Shown: one piece after another, positions 1 through 6,742 of the stretch
Layout: every line of letters begins with the position of its first letter
Position numbering within the stretch: the first letter of the stretch is position 1
Assembly: GCA_034658655.1 (NCBI GenBank)
Contig: JAYEFQ010000095.1
Location: 1-40,631, forward strand
Reading direction: 5' to 3'
DNA: 40,631 bases
Source: JAQIBY01 sp034658655
Lineage (GTDB): Bacteria > Bacteroidota > Bacteroidia > Bacteroidales > ML635J-15
Notes under the pieces: generated by a model
What the model saw: only the letters and a program-made list of their open reading frames with translations
Databases searched by the model: none
Told to the model about the DNA's origin: nothing
Translations under genes and position numbers: made by a program

Positions 1-152
1 ATAAAATAATAGAAGGGCTTGAAAGAGCATATAGAAAACTGATTGAGTTTAAAAAATATAAGAAAACTCCAATTATTGTTTCAAAGGATGGAAAGGTGGT
101 AGAGATAAATCCTGACAAAATCACTACTCACAACAATGTATATATAAAATAG
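1..152 (+). CDS. C-terminal end of an unknown small protein (cut by window start)
   Basis: An open frame enters from the left edge and ends at a TAG at 150-152, leaving about 49 residues. The fragment is lysine-rich and amphipathic: a helix (IIEGLERAYRKLIEFKK) is followed by a short strand and turn (TPIIVSKDGKVVEI). The codon use resembles the neighbours, so it is probably the real end of a gene. I recall similar tails on short uncharacterised Bacteroidota proteins, some near toxin-antitoxin loci, but that is memory rather than evidence. The start and total length lie outside the window. Confidence 0.45.
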   Translation, partial: KIIEGLERAYRKLIEFKKYKKTPIIVSKDGKVVEINPDKITTHNNVYIK

Positions 153-344
153 GCGAAATGATAGTAAATACAAGGGCTGTAGCCTGCCTCAAAATTGTTG
201 CGATTTGATATGTTTGAAGCCCGCAATCGCCTACTTAGCATATACTTAACGTTGCGTTTTTTAGAAACCCAAGATGAAAATTGGCAAAAATTATATGATG
301 AGTTTATGCAACCTTTATTTTTCTTGCAGAGACTATTTATTGAG

Positions 345-377
345 TTTTCGTTTTCTCCCCTTACTTCATTAAATTTG
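345..377 (+). promoter_or_regulatory. Candidate Bacteroidota-type promoter of hemW, leaderless arrangement
   Basis: TAAATTTG at 370-377 matches the -7 consensus TAnnTTTG. A weak -33-like TTTTCG lies at 345-350, 19 bases upstream. Only four bases separate the box from the hemW ATG, so transcription should start on or next to the start codon. The rest of 153-381 shows no convincing gene; a forward frame at 195-482 is only an overlap with the start of hemW. Confidence 0.5.
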
Positions 378-381
378 TCGC

Positions 382-1494
382 ATGGCTGGAATCTATTTAC
401 ATATTCCGTTTTGCAGACGAAAATGTGCATATTGCGATTTCTACTCCGTTGCAAGACCTGCACTGATGGAGTCATTTGTTGACGCTTTGAAACAAGAAAT
501 TCGCCAAACTCTAATTCAAGACACGGTGAATACAGTGTATTTTGGAGGAGGAACTCCTTCCATGTTACCGTTAGGTGACATAAACTCTATCCTAGAGTTA
601 ATTAGCACAAGATTTAAGCTTTCTGAAAATCCAGAAATAACACTTGAAGCAAACCCTGAAGACATCAATGCTAATCAACTTAAAATGTGGAAACAAGTAG
701 GGGTTAATAGATTAAGTATTGGGCTTCAATCCTTAGATGATAGACAGTTGATACAATTAAGACGAAATCACTCAGCCAAAGACGCTCTTCATAGTATTAA
801 ACTATCACTTCAGGCTGGCTTTGTAAATATCTCTGCTGATTTAATTTACGGACTTCCAAATTTAAGTTTACATCAATGGGAGCAAAGCATTCGTACGGTA
901 TTAAATAGCGGCATTACGCATTTATCTGCGTACCATTTGAGTTTAGAGCCAAATACCTTGATGTTCAAACAAGTGAAGAAAAATCAGGTTTACTTGCCAG
1001 AAGAAGAAGATAGTGAAAATCAATTTAATGCATTGTTTCACATTACTGAGGCTATGGGTTTTCCGTGGTACGAAATAAGTAACTTTGCAATGCCGGGTTT
1101 TGAAAGTAAACACAATTCAGCTTATTGGGTCGGGATCCCGTATTTTGGGTTTGGGCCCTCGGCACACTCATTCGACGGAAATTCAATTCGCCGATGGAAT
1201 CATCCCGACATCAAGGCATATATTGAAAATCATGGGAGAGCCATGTCGCAGGAAATACTCAGTCAAAATGACAAAATCAATGATTATTTAATCACGTCAA
1301 TTCGTACTCGTAAAGGAATTGACATGAATTATTTCTCAAATCATTTCCCAGAAGCAGACAAAACCCATCTTATTACGAAACTTAATACCTTTAATAACAG
1401 GGGATTAATGCAAAATGTTGACATGGTGTATAGCCTAAACCCGTCAGGATTATTCCTTTCTGATGCAATCTTAAAAGATATTCTTTATATTTAG
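382..1494 (+). CDS. hemW: HemW-type radical SAM protein (heme chaperone, coproporphyrinogen oxidase-like)
   Basis: This 370-aa protein has the radical SAM cluster motif CRRKCAYC near the N-terminus (C11, C15, C18), which holds the [4Fe-4S] cluster. YFGGGTPS follows, and then LEANPEDI and the SIGLQS segment typical of HemW. HemW proteins bind heme and are thought to hand it to target proteins; they were formerly annotated as oxygen-independent coproporphyrinogen III oxidase (HemN). The CxxxCxxC spacing and the length of about 370 aa, rather than about 450, favour HemW. The ATG at 382 places the Cys motif at the usual distance from the N-terminus. The gene appears monocistronic; the MFS gene starts 22 bases after its stop. 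Confidence 0.9.
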   Translation: MAGIYLHIPFCRRKCAYCDFYSVARPALMESFVDALKQEIRQTLIQDTVNTVYFGGGTPSMLPLGDINSILELISTRFKLSENPEITLEANPEDINANQLKMWKQVGVNRLSIGLQSLDDRQLIQLRRNHSAKDALHSIKLSLQAGFVNISADLIYGLPNLSLHQWEQSIRTVLNSGITHLSAYHLSLEPNTLMFKQVKKNQVYLPEEEDSENQFNALFHITEAMGFPWYEISNFAMPGFESKHNSAYWVGIPYFGFGPSAHSFDGNSIRRWNHPDIKAYIENHGRAMSQEILSQNDKINDYLITSIRTRKGIDMNYFSNHFPEADKTHLITKLNTFNNRGLMQNVDMVYSLNPSGLFLSDAILKDILYI

Positions 1495-1516
1495 CAAAAT
1501 TTAAACATGTTTTCTC

Positions 1517-2692
1517 ATGATGAACGTAAGTAAGAAAAATAGCTTGTTTGCATCTGTCCCTGTTTTCTTAGCATTTTTATGTATGGGTTTTGGCGATGTC
1601 GCAGGAACATTAACAGATTTAGTGAAAAATGAGTATGAACTCAGTAATTTCATGGCAGGGTTTATTCCATTTTCGGGATTTATCATGTTTGGAATACTGT
1701 CAGTTCCATTTGCTTTAATCATGGCACGAAAATCTAAAAAACTTATTTTAAGCATCGGATTATTTATTGCATTTCTCGGCTTAATTATCCCAACATTTTT
1801 TGGATTTTCACTTTTTGTTGTGATTTTGCTTTCCATTTTATTGCTGGGAGCCGGTGCTGCTTTACTTCAGGTTGCCGGAAATCCAATCATGAAGGATGTA
1901 TCACCACAAGGAAAATATTCTCGCAATTTATCTTTCGGACAATTTGTGAAAGCCATTGGCTCCCTTTCAGGGGCTTTAATACCGGCTGCTGCAGCAATAT
2001 GGTGGGGATTAGATTGGAAAGTCTTATTTCCCATATATAGTGCTACTTTAGCGATTTCCTTTATATTATTAATCTTTAGCAAAATAAACGAAGAAAAAAC
2101 CGGAGAAAATCTTCCAACTTTTGCTTCCTGCTTTCGACTTTTAGGTGAAAACAAGAACATTGCATTAATCGTTTTAGGAATTTTCGTTTACGTTGGTGCT
2201 GAAGTAAGTATGGCATCAAAATTACCAAGTTATTTAGAAACTAACTTTGGCTTAAAAATTGAAGAACTCGGCGTTGCAAGTGTAGGATTGTTTTTTCTTA
2301 GCATCATGACAGGTCGGTTTTTGGGTGGGCTTATATTAAACTGGATTAAAGCACGGACTTTTCTTATTATTTCAGCCTTACTTTCTTTAATAGGAATTGC
2401 CGGTTTATTTCTTGGAATTCAATCAGTAGCAATTATTTCCATTGTGATTATTGGTTTAGGCTTTGCAAATGTATTTCCGTTAGTTTTCTCAATGACAGTT
2501 GAAAAATACCCTGAACAAACCAATGAGCTTTCGGGGCTTATGGTAACAGCCATAGTCGGTGGAGCGATTGTCCCGATAATAACCGGTTTGGTTGCTGACC
2601 AAATTAGCATTACCATGAGCTTTATAGTTCCTGCAATTGCTTTGCTGTATGTGCTTTATTTAGGATTAAAACAATTTAAACTAAGTGTGTAA
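1517..2692 (+). CDS. Sugar MFS transporter, FucP/GluP-like
   Basis: This is a 391-aa polytopic membrane protein with about twelve hydrophobic segments. The N-terminal part reads FLCMGFGDVAGTLTDLVK, then a loop with MARKSKK, the usual charged loop between MFS helices 2 and 3. The segment LLLGAGAALLQVAGNPIM carries the Q-x-x-x-NP pattern of the fucose/glucose-galactose permease branch. It most likely imports a hexose with protons or sodium at the inner membrane. Its stop codon overlaps the start of the ROK kinase gene (TAATG), so uptake and phosphorylation are probably translated together. Two adjacent ATGs (1517, 1520) are possible starts. The substrate cannot be deduced. Confidence 0.85.
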   Translation: MMNVSKKNSLFASVPVFLAFLCMGFGDVAGTLTDLVKNEYELSNFMAGFIPFSGFIMFGILSVPFALIMARKSKKLILSIGLFIAFLGLIIPTFFGFSLFVVILLSILLLGAGAALLQVAGNPIMKDVSPQGKYSRNLSFGQFVKAIGSLSGALIPAAAAIWWGLDWKVLFPIYSATLAISFILLIFSKINEEKTGENLPTFASCFRLLGENKNIALIVLGIFVYVGAEVSMASKLPSYLETNFGLKIEELGVASVGLFFLSIMTGRFLGGLILNWIKARTFLIISALLSLIGIAGLFLGIQSVAIISIVIIGLGFANVFPLVFSMTVEKYPEQTNELSGLMVTAIVGGAIVPIITGLVADQISITMSFIVPAIALLYVLYLGLKQFKLSV

Positions 2693-3786
2693 TGAAAACC
2701 TCAGAATTTTGCATTTTAAGTTTAGATGCTGGAGGAACTAACTTTGTTTTTTCTGCTATTAAAAATGAGAAACAAATCGGTGAAAGCATTAAAATCCCTT
2801 CTCATGGCGATGATTTAGATAAAAGTTTGAAGGCTATTATTTCAGGATTTGAACAATTAGCTCAACAAGTTAAAAATAATTTTCATGCCATCAGTTTTGC
2901 CTTTCCCGGGCCAAGCGATTACGAGCATGGAGTAATCGGTGATTTGGGAAATCTTCCTGCATATCGCGGAGGTGTAGCTCTAGGACCAATGCTTGAGAAA
3001 CAATTTGAGGTTCCGGTTTTTATTAATAATGATGGTGATTTATTTACATTCGGAGAAGCGTTTGCCGGAGCTCTCCCCAAAATCAATGAAAAGTTAAAAA
3101 CGCTAGGTAGCACAAAACAATATAAAAATCTTATCGGAATTACACTGGGAACCGGTTTTGGCTTAGGCGTTGTTAACGAAGGGAAAATGCTACGCGGCGA
3201 TAATTCTATGCCGGCTGAAATCTGGTTGTTGAGAAACTTTCCCGATAATACATACAACATTGAAGAATCAATCAGCATTCGAGGAATTATTCGCAATTAT
3301 CATCAAGAAAGCAAATCAAGTGAAACGATAAATCCCTTAGAAATTTACAAAATTGCAAGCGGAGAAATGCAGGGAAATAAATTCGCTGCGATAAAAGCAT
3401 TTGAACGATTTGGAGAAAGTCTCGGAGATACCATGGCAAGCTTAATCAGCCTTTTTGATGCAAATTTAGTGATTGGTGGCGGACTTGCTGGCGCATGGGA
3501 TTTATTTATGCCATCAGCGATGAAAGCAATGAGATCTAAATTTATTACTCCTGAAGGACAAAAAATTCCACGCCTAACGCATCAAGTTTTTAATCTTGAA
3601 GACGATAAGGATTTTTCAAAATTTGTCGCCGGAGAACAAACAGAAATTCAAATTCCTTTCTCAAATGAACGCATGAATTATGACAAAACATCTCGTGTCG
3701 GAATCATAAAATCTCACTTAGGGACATCAAATGCTGTTTCCCTTGGGGCATATCACTTTGCTATATCAAAGCTTAGTGCTTATTAA
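2692..3786 (+). CDS. ROK-family sugar kinase without the usual zinc motif
   Basis: This 364-aa protein has the ASKHA phosphate-binding loop LSLDAGGTNF at the N-terminus, the catalytic-loop sequence FINNDGD, and a second phosphate loop, ITLGTGFGLGVV. A further glycine-rich adenosine motif, VIGGGLAGAW, lies in the C-terminal half. These order as in ROK glucokinases and fructokinases. The ROK zinc signature (CxCGxxGC) is absent, and the protein is about 50 residues longer than typical members, so it belongs to a divergent branch. Coupling to the upstream sugar permease suggests it phosphorylates the imported sugar in the cytosol. Glucose, fructose or N-acetylhexosamine are all possible. Confidence 0.8.
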   Translation: MKTSEFCILSLDAGGTNFVFSAIKNEKQIGESIKIPSHGDDLDKSLKAIISGFEQLAQQVKNNFHAISFAFPGPSDYEHGVIGDLGNLPAYRGGVALGPMLEKQFEVPVFINNDGDLFTFGEAFAGALPKINEKLKTLGSTKQYKNLIGITLGTGFGLGVVNEGKMLRGDNSMPAEIWLLRNFPDNTYNIEESISIRGIIRNYHQESKSSETINPLEIYKIASGEMQGNKFAAIKAFERFGESLGDTMASLISLFDANLVIGGGLAGAWDLFMPSAMKAMRSKFITPEGQKIPRLTHQVFNLEDDKDFSKFVAGEQTEIQIPFSNERMNYDKTSRVGIIKSHLGTSNAVSLGAYHFAISKLSAY

Positions 3787-3873
3787 AAAGTATAAAGTTC
3801 ATAAAGTATAAAGATAAAGACGCAAGACGTTGATAACAAGCAACTAAACTTTCAACCTTACAAACTTCACTAA

Positions 3874-3964
3874 ATCATTTGAGCCCACGCTTAACCCTGA
3901 TTTTTAGGTCGGGGTAAGCAACTGAAACAAAAGAATAAATGGGCTCTAACCCTGACAGGATTTT
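3874..3964. repeat. 91-bp REP-like repeat, copy 1
   Basis: This segment matches 5418-5508 at 90 of 91 positions in the same orientation; the one difference is C/T in the GGGCT(C/T)TAACCC part. Inside are a hairpin (GCTTAACCCTGA pairing with TCGGGGTAAGC, with one bulge) and outer arms GAGCCCA / TGGGCTC. Read on the opposite strand it resembles the two-hairpin element at 5313-5369. It lies in the 695-base gap 3787-4481, which otherwise holds AT-rich tandem-like TATAAAGTT motifs near its start. Confidence 0.85.
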
Positions 3965-3980
3965 ATTAATTCATACCAAT

Positions 3981-4001
3981 TTGATTAATAAATTGTATAA
4001 C
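3981..4001 (+). repeat. Dispersed 21-nt motif, copy 1
   Basis: TTGATTAATAAATTGTATAA plus a final C matches 37204-37224 at 20 of 21 positions. A third, slightly more divergent copy lies inverted at 31475-31493. With its upstream ATACCAATT it forms a weak dyad (ATACCAATTT...AAATTGTAT). All three copies border palindromic repeats in intergenic DNA, so it is probably part of a mobile or repeat unit. No function is known to me. Confidence 0.55.
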
Positions 4002-4057
4002 AAAGAAGCCTGAAAGGCGATGTAGTGAGCTCAGTCAAACTAGCTTCAATATTAATA

Positions 4058-4078
4058 ACCACCGATAAAACCGGTGGT
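4058..4078. repeat. Short hairpin element
   Basis: ACCACCG at 4058-4064 pairs with CGGTGGT at 4072-4078 around a 7-base loop. It follows the sequence AAGCCTGAAAGGCGATGTAG (4007-4026), which looks like part of the same small repeat unit. No T-run follows, so a terminator role is unlikely. Confidence 0.5.
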
Positions 4079-4227
4079 ATTACAGCGCGTCAAATTCTGA
4101 ATCCTGAATGCGATGAATAAAAACTAACTTTGACATTTTATCCATTTTTGTCACAATTTTTGCAATTCCACTGATTCTAATTTTCGGGCTTGGTTTGTGC
4201 GCAAAAATTTCGCCAAAAATTCATGTG

Positions 4228-4294
4228 GGGTCAAATTCTTTATCCACGGATTGCACTCGTCCCTCGCTTATCCGTGGCTATTTAAATTTGACCC
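4228..4294. repeat. Long interrupted inverted repeat
   Basis: Arms at 4228-4250 and 4271-4294 pair through GGGTCAAATT/AATTTGACCC (10 bp) and CCACGGA/TCCGTGG (7 bp). An internal loop separates the two helices and the apical loop is about 20 bases. No coding frame is present and no T-run follows. The layout resembles a small palindromic mobile element (REP or MITE) more than a terminator. Confidence 0.7.
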
Positions 4295-4360
4295 TTTCAT
4301 GGTCAATGCATCGTATTTTTATTTATTGATAAAGCGTTTTTTAAAATGAAAATAATATCT

Positions 4361-4368
4361 TATCTTTG
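4361..4368 (+). promoter_or_regulatory. Candidate promoter of the HEPN/MNT pair
   Basis: TATCTTTG matches the -7 consensus TAnnTTTG exactly. It sits about 113 bases before the HEPN start codon, which would give a long leader containing the hairpin at 4398-4462. No clear -33 TTTG is visible, so this rests on the -7 box alone. Confidence 0.4.
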
Positions 4369-4397
4369 AAAAAGCAAATATAAAGATGAGCCGAACA

Positions 4398-4462
4398 TAT
4401 AAAGTTTAAAGTGTAAGTTATTGACAGTAAGTAATTTAACCTTATAAACTTTCAACTTTATA
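4398..4462 (+). promoter_or_regulatory. Imperfect dyad in the HEPN/MNT leader
   Basis: The left arm begins TATAAAGTTTAAAGT and the right arm ends with ACTTTCAACTTTATA; these pair at 14 of 15 positions, and the next bases pair partly. It lies 19 bases before the ATG at 4482 and downstream of the predicted promoter. It could be an RNA hairpin over the translation start region or a protein-binding dyad. Related TATAAAGTT-type strings occur at about 3789-3865 and 5174-5216, so it may instead be spread repeat sequence. Confidence 0.4.
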
Positions 4463-4481
4463 AACTTTTTATACTGAACTC

Positions 4482-4862
4482 ATGATTGATATAAAAAAAC
4501 AAATTGAGTATTGGGGTGAGGGAGCTGAGAATGATTTATTGACAGCTGAATTGCTGATTCGTGAAAAACGAATTTTACATGGATTGTTTTTTTGTCATTT
4601 AGTGATTGAGAAAGCTATTAAAGCTCATGTTGTTAAGACTTCTGGTGAGGTCGCTCCGAGGTCGCATAACTTGATTTATTTATCAGAAAAAGCTGACTTG
4701 GTATTTGATAGTGAAACCGATATATTTGTCGGGATTTTGATGAAGTATCAGTTGCAAGGACGATATCCTGATTATAATCCAGTCCTGCCTGATATTATAG
4801 TTGTAAATGAATACTTTGAAAAAACTAAAACCTTATTGCAATGGCTAAAAGAGAGATTGTAG
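4482..4862 (+). CDS. HEPN-domain protein (toxin-like partner of an MNT)
   Basis: This is a 126-aa all-helical protein of the HEPN type. The N-terminal segment (IEYWGEGAENDLLTAELLI) and HGLFFCHLVIEKAIKAHVVK match the first two helices of this family. APRSHNL followed by QGRYPDY matches the conserved P-x-x-H-x-L and RYPD regions of the stand-alone HEPN family usually filed as PF05168. I do not see the strict RNase motif R-x(4-6)-H, so RNase activity is uncertain. The next gene overlaps its 3' end by 22 bases and encodes a nucleotidyltransferase, which is the standard HEPN/MNT layout. Such pairs often act as toxin-antitoxin systems. Confidence 0.8.
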   Translation: MIDIKKQIEYWGEGAENDLLTAELLIREKRILHGLFFCHLVIEKAIKAHVVKTSGEVAPRSHNLIYLSEKADLVFDSETDIFVGILMKYQLQGRYPDYNPVLPDIIVVNEYFEKTKTLLQWLKERL

Positions 4863-5149
4863 AGATATTGAAGAAATATATTTTTGTTTTACGCTCAGAG
4901 GGAATAATCATTGATAAGGCGTATTTATATGGCAGCTATTTATCAAATACAGCTACCGATGAAAGCGATATTGATATTATGATTGTAACTGAAAATGAGG
5001 ATGACTATTTAACTGGGAAAATTTGGAGCTTGACTAGAAAAGTGAATTCAAAAATTGAGCCTTATCTTGTTGAGAAAGGGCGATTTTTAAACAATGAGGA
5101 TTCTCCTTTGATTGATTTAGTAAAAAGGACAGGATTAAAAATAGCATAA
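4841..5149 (+). CDS. MNT-type nucleotidyltransferase (partner of HEPN)
   Basis: This 102-aa protein has the minimal nucleotidyltransferase signature: YGSYL (the GS motif) followed by DESDIDIMI (the DxD metal ligands). MNT partners can inactivate HEPN toxins by adding AMP to them; that is known for some families and is inference here. The gene starts inside the HEPN gene in another frame, so translation is likely coupled. After its stop, 5150-5587 (438 bases) holds no gene, only repeats and the promoter region of the next gene. Confidence 0.85.
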   Translation: MAKREIVEILKKYIFVLRSEGIIIDKAYLYGSYLSNTATDESDIDIMIVTENEDDYLTGKIWSLTRKVNSKIEPYLVEKGRFLNNEDSPLIDLVKRTGLKIA

Positions 5150-5312
5150 AAAACTATAGGCAATAATGAGACAAGTATAACAAGTATAAAGTTCGTAAAG
5201 CTATACTAAACCGCTATAAAGTATATTAATCACTGTTATCCGCTGAAAATAAAATGGTTCTACTGCAAATTTCACGGAATATTTTATCAGTTATAATACA
5301 TAAATGTATATC

Positions 5313-5369
5313 AGGGCTAAAGCCCTATTGTGTTTTATGACTCAAAACCCCGACATAAATGCCGAGGTT
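5313..5369 (+). repeat. Two-hairpin REP-like element
   Basis: The first palindrome is AGGGCTAAAGCCCT (5313-5326). After 19 bases comes a second imperfect one at 5346-5369, whose arms AACCCCGACAT and ATGCCGAGGTT pair with one G-U and one mismatch. Paired hairpins of this form are typical of REP elements moved by RAYT-type transposases in trans. No RAYT gene is present in the window. The reverse strand of the 91-bp repeats has the same order (AGGGTTAAAGCCC, then TTACCCCGACC). Confidence 0.6.
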
Positions 5370-5417
5370 AATCGGTCTTAGAAGAATTTACCTGAGAGAG
5401 AGACAGACGATATTCCT

Positions 5418-5508
5418 ATCATTTGAGCCCACGCTTAACCCTGATTTTTAGGTCGGGGTAAGCAACTGAAACAAAAGAATAAATGGGCTTTAACCCTGAC
5501 AGGATTTT
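5418..5508. repeat. 91-bp REP-like repeat, copy 2
   Basis: This is the direct repeat of 3874-3964 (90 of 91 identical, same orientation). The two copies bracket the HEPN/MNT pair and the 5313-5369 element, a span of 3874-5508. It ends about 80 bases before the response-regulator start codon. Confidence 0.85.
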
Positions 5509-5533
5509 CGATAAAATCCAAATTCAAAAGGAA

Positions 5534-5564
5534 TTGGAAAGCTGAATGAGTTTATGTAAATTTA
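5534..5564 (+). promoter_or_regulatory. Weak candidate promoter of the response regulator
   Basis: TAAATTTA at 5557-5564 differs from TAnnTTTG only in the last base, and TTG at 5534-5536 lies 20 bases upstream. The start codon at 5588 is 23 bases after the box. Confidence 0.3.
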
Positions 5565-5587
5565 CCGTGTAAAAAAACTCACATAAT

Positions 5588-6742
5588 ATGACAAAAATAC
5601 TGGTCATTGATGATGAAAAAAGTATTCGAAATGTGCTTTCAGACGTGCTGCCATACGATGTAGATTTGGCCGCGAGTGGGAAAGAAGGACTGGATGCCTT
5701 TAAAAAAGGAAGTTATGATGCTGTCCTTTGTGATATTAAAATGCCTGAGATGGACGGTGAAGAAGTGCTTGTAAAAGCAATGGAATTTAATCACGAAGTC
5801 CCTTTTATTATGATTTCGGGACATGCAGACATCGACACGGCGGTTGAATGCATAAAAAAAGGGGCATTTGATTTTATTGAAAAACCACCGGATTTAAAGC
5901 GTTTGCAAATCACTATTAAGAATGCAATCGAGAAGAAAGATCTGGTCTCCGAAACCAAAATTTTGAAAAAGAAAGTTAGTAAGCGTTTTGAAATGATAGG
6001 TGAATCGGAACCAATACAAAAGATTCGCGAAATGATTGACCGCGTTGCTCCAACGGATGCTCGTGTACTAATTACCGGATCAAACGGAACTGGAAAAGAA
6101 TTGGTAGCCCATCATCTGCACGAAAAAAGCAGCAGAGCGGCTGCACCATTTGTAGAAGTCAATTGTGCTGCAATTCCGTCTGAATTAATTGAAAGTGAGC
6201 TTTTTGGACATGAAAAAGGCGCTTTTACCTCTGCACACAAGCAACGTAAAGGAAAATTTGAACAAGCCAACGGCGGAACCATCTTTTTAGATGAAATCGG
6301 AGACATGAGTTTATCCGCTCAAGCAAAAGTTTTACGGGCACTGCAGGAAAATAAAATTTCACGTGTCGGCAGTGATAAAGATATTAAAGTTGATGTTAGG
6401 GTTTTGGCAGCAACCAATAAAAATCTCAGAGAGGAAATTGAAAATAACAATTTCCGAGAAGATTTATATCACCGCCTGAGCGTCATAATTATTGATGTGC
6501 CTTCGCTCAATGAACGTAAAGATGATATTCCTTTATTGGTAGATTATTTTCTTGAAATTATTTGCCAGGAACATGGAATTCCTAAAAAAACACTGACAGA
6601 GGGTGCAGTAAAAGCTTTACAAAATTATAATTATACCGGTAATATCCGTGAATTTAGAAATTTAATTGAGCGCTTGATTATTTTGTCTTCTGATAAAATT
6701 ACAGAAAAAGAAATTCAGTCGTTTGCTTATCCGTTTGATTAA
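5588..6742 (+). CDS. NtrC-family response regulator (receiver + AAA+ domain), no DNA-binding domain
   Basis: The 384-aa product has an N-terminal receiver domain (about 1-118), with the acidic pair D8/D9, phosphoacceptor D49 in CDIKMPEMDG, and a lysine in the EKPP loop. The sigma-54 AAA+ domain follows (about 135-365). Its Walker A is GSNGTGKE (164-171), the sigma-54 contact loop is GAFTSA (211-216), Walker B is GGTIFLDEIGD, and FREDLYHRL carries the arginine finger. The family normally continues with a Fis-type helix-turn-helix and is about 450 aa long; this one stops soon after the AAA+ lid. The loop also has Ser in place of the second Gly of GAFTGA. It may activate sigma-54 from solution or with a partner. 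No histidine kinase is adjacent. It overlaps the aspartase start (TAATG). Confidence 0.9.
   Translation: MTKILVIDDEKSIRNVLSDVLPYDVDLAASGKEGLDAFKKGSYDAVLCDIKMPEMDGEEVLVKAMEFNHEVPFIMISGHADIDTAVECIKKGAFDFIEKPPDLKRLQITIKNAIEKKDLVSETKILKKKVSKRFEMIGESEPIQKIREMIDRVAPTDARVLITGSNGTGKELVAHHLHEKSSRAAAPFVEVNCAAIPSELIESELFGHEKGAFTSAHKQRKGKFEQANGGTIFLDEIGDMSLSAQAKVLRALQENKISRVGSDKDIKVDVRVLAATNKNLREEIENNNFREDLYHRLSVIIIDVPSLNERKDDIPLLVDYFLEIICQEHGIPKKTLTEGAVKALQNYNYTGNIREFRNLIERLIILSSDKITEKEIQSFAYPFD

Noticed and set aside
195..482. 95-codon forward frame before hemW
   Set aside because: It runs into the hemW coding sequence in another frame, has no family features, and the hemW promoter box lies inside it.
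3787..3870. AT-rich TATAAAGT-type tandem strings as a replication origin or CRISPR-like array
   Set aside because: Units are irregular in length and spacing, and there are no DnaA-box clusters or spacers.
4482..5149. HEPN/MNT pair as a CRISPR or Abi-linked effector
   Set aside because: No CRISPR repeats, cas genes or defence genes are nearby; the plain two-gene toxin-antitoxin layout is sufficient.
5346..5369. Hairpin considered as a terminator
   Set aside because: No T-run follows and it pairs with a second hairpin in a fixed layout, which suits a REP element better.
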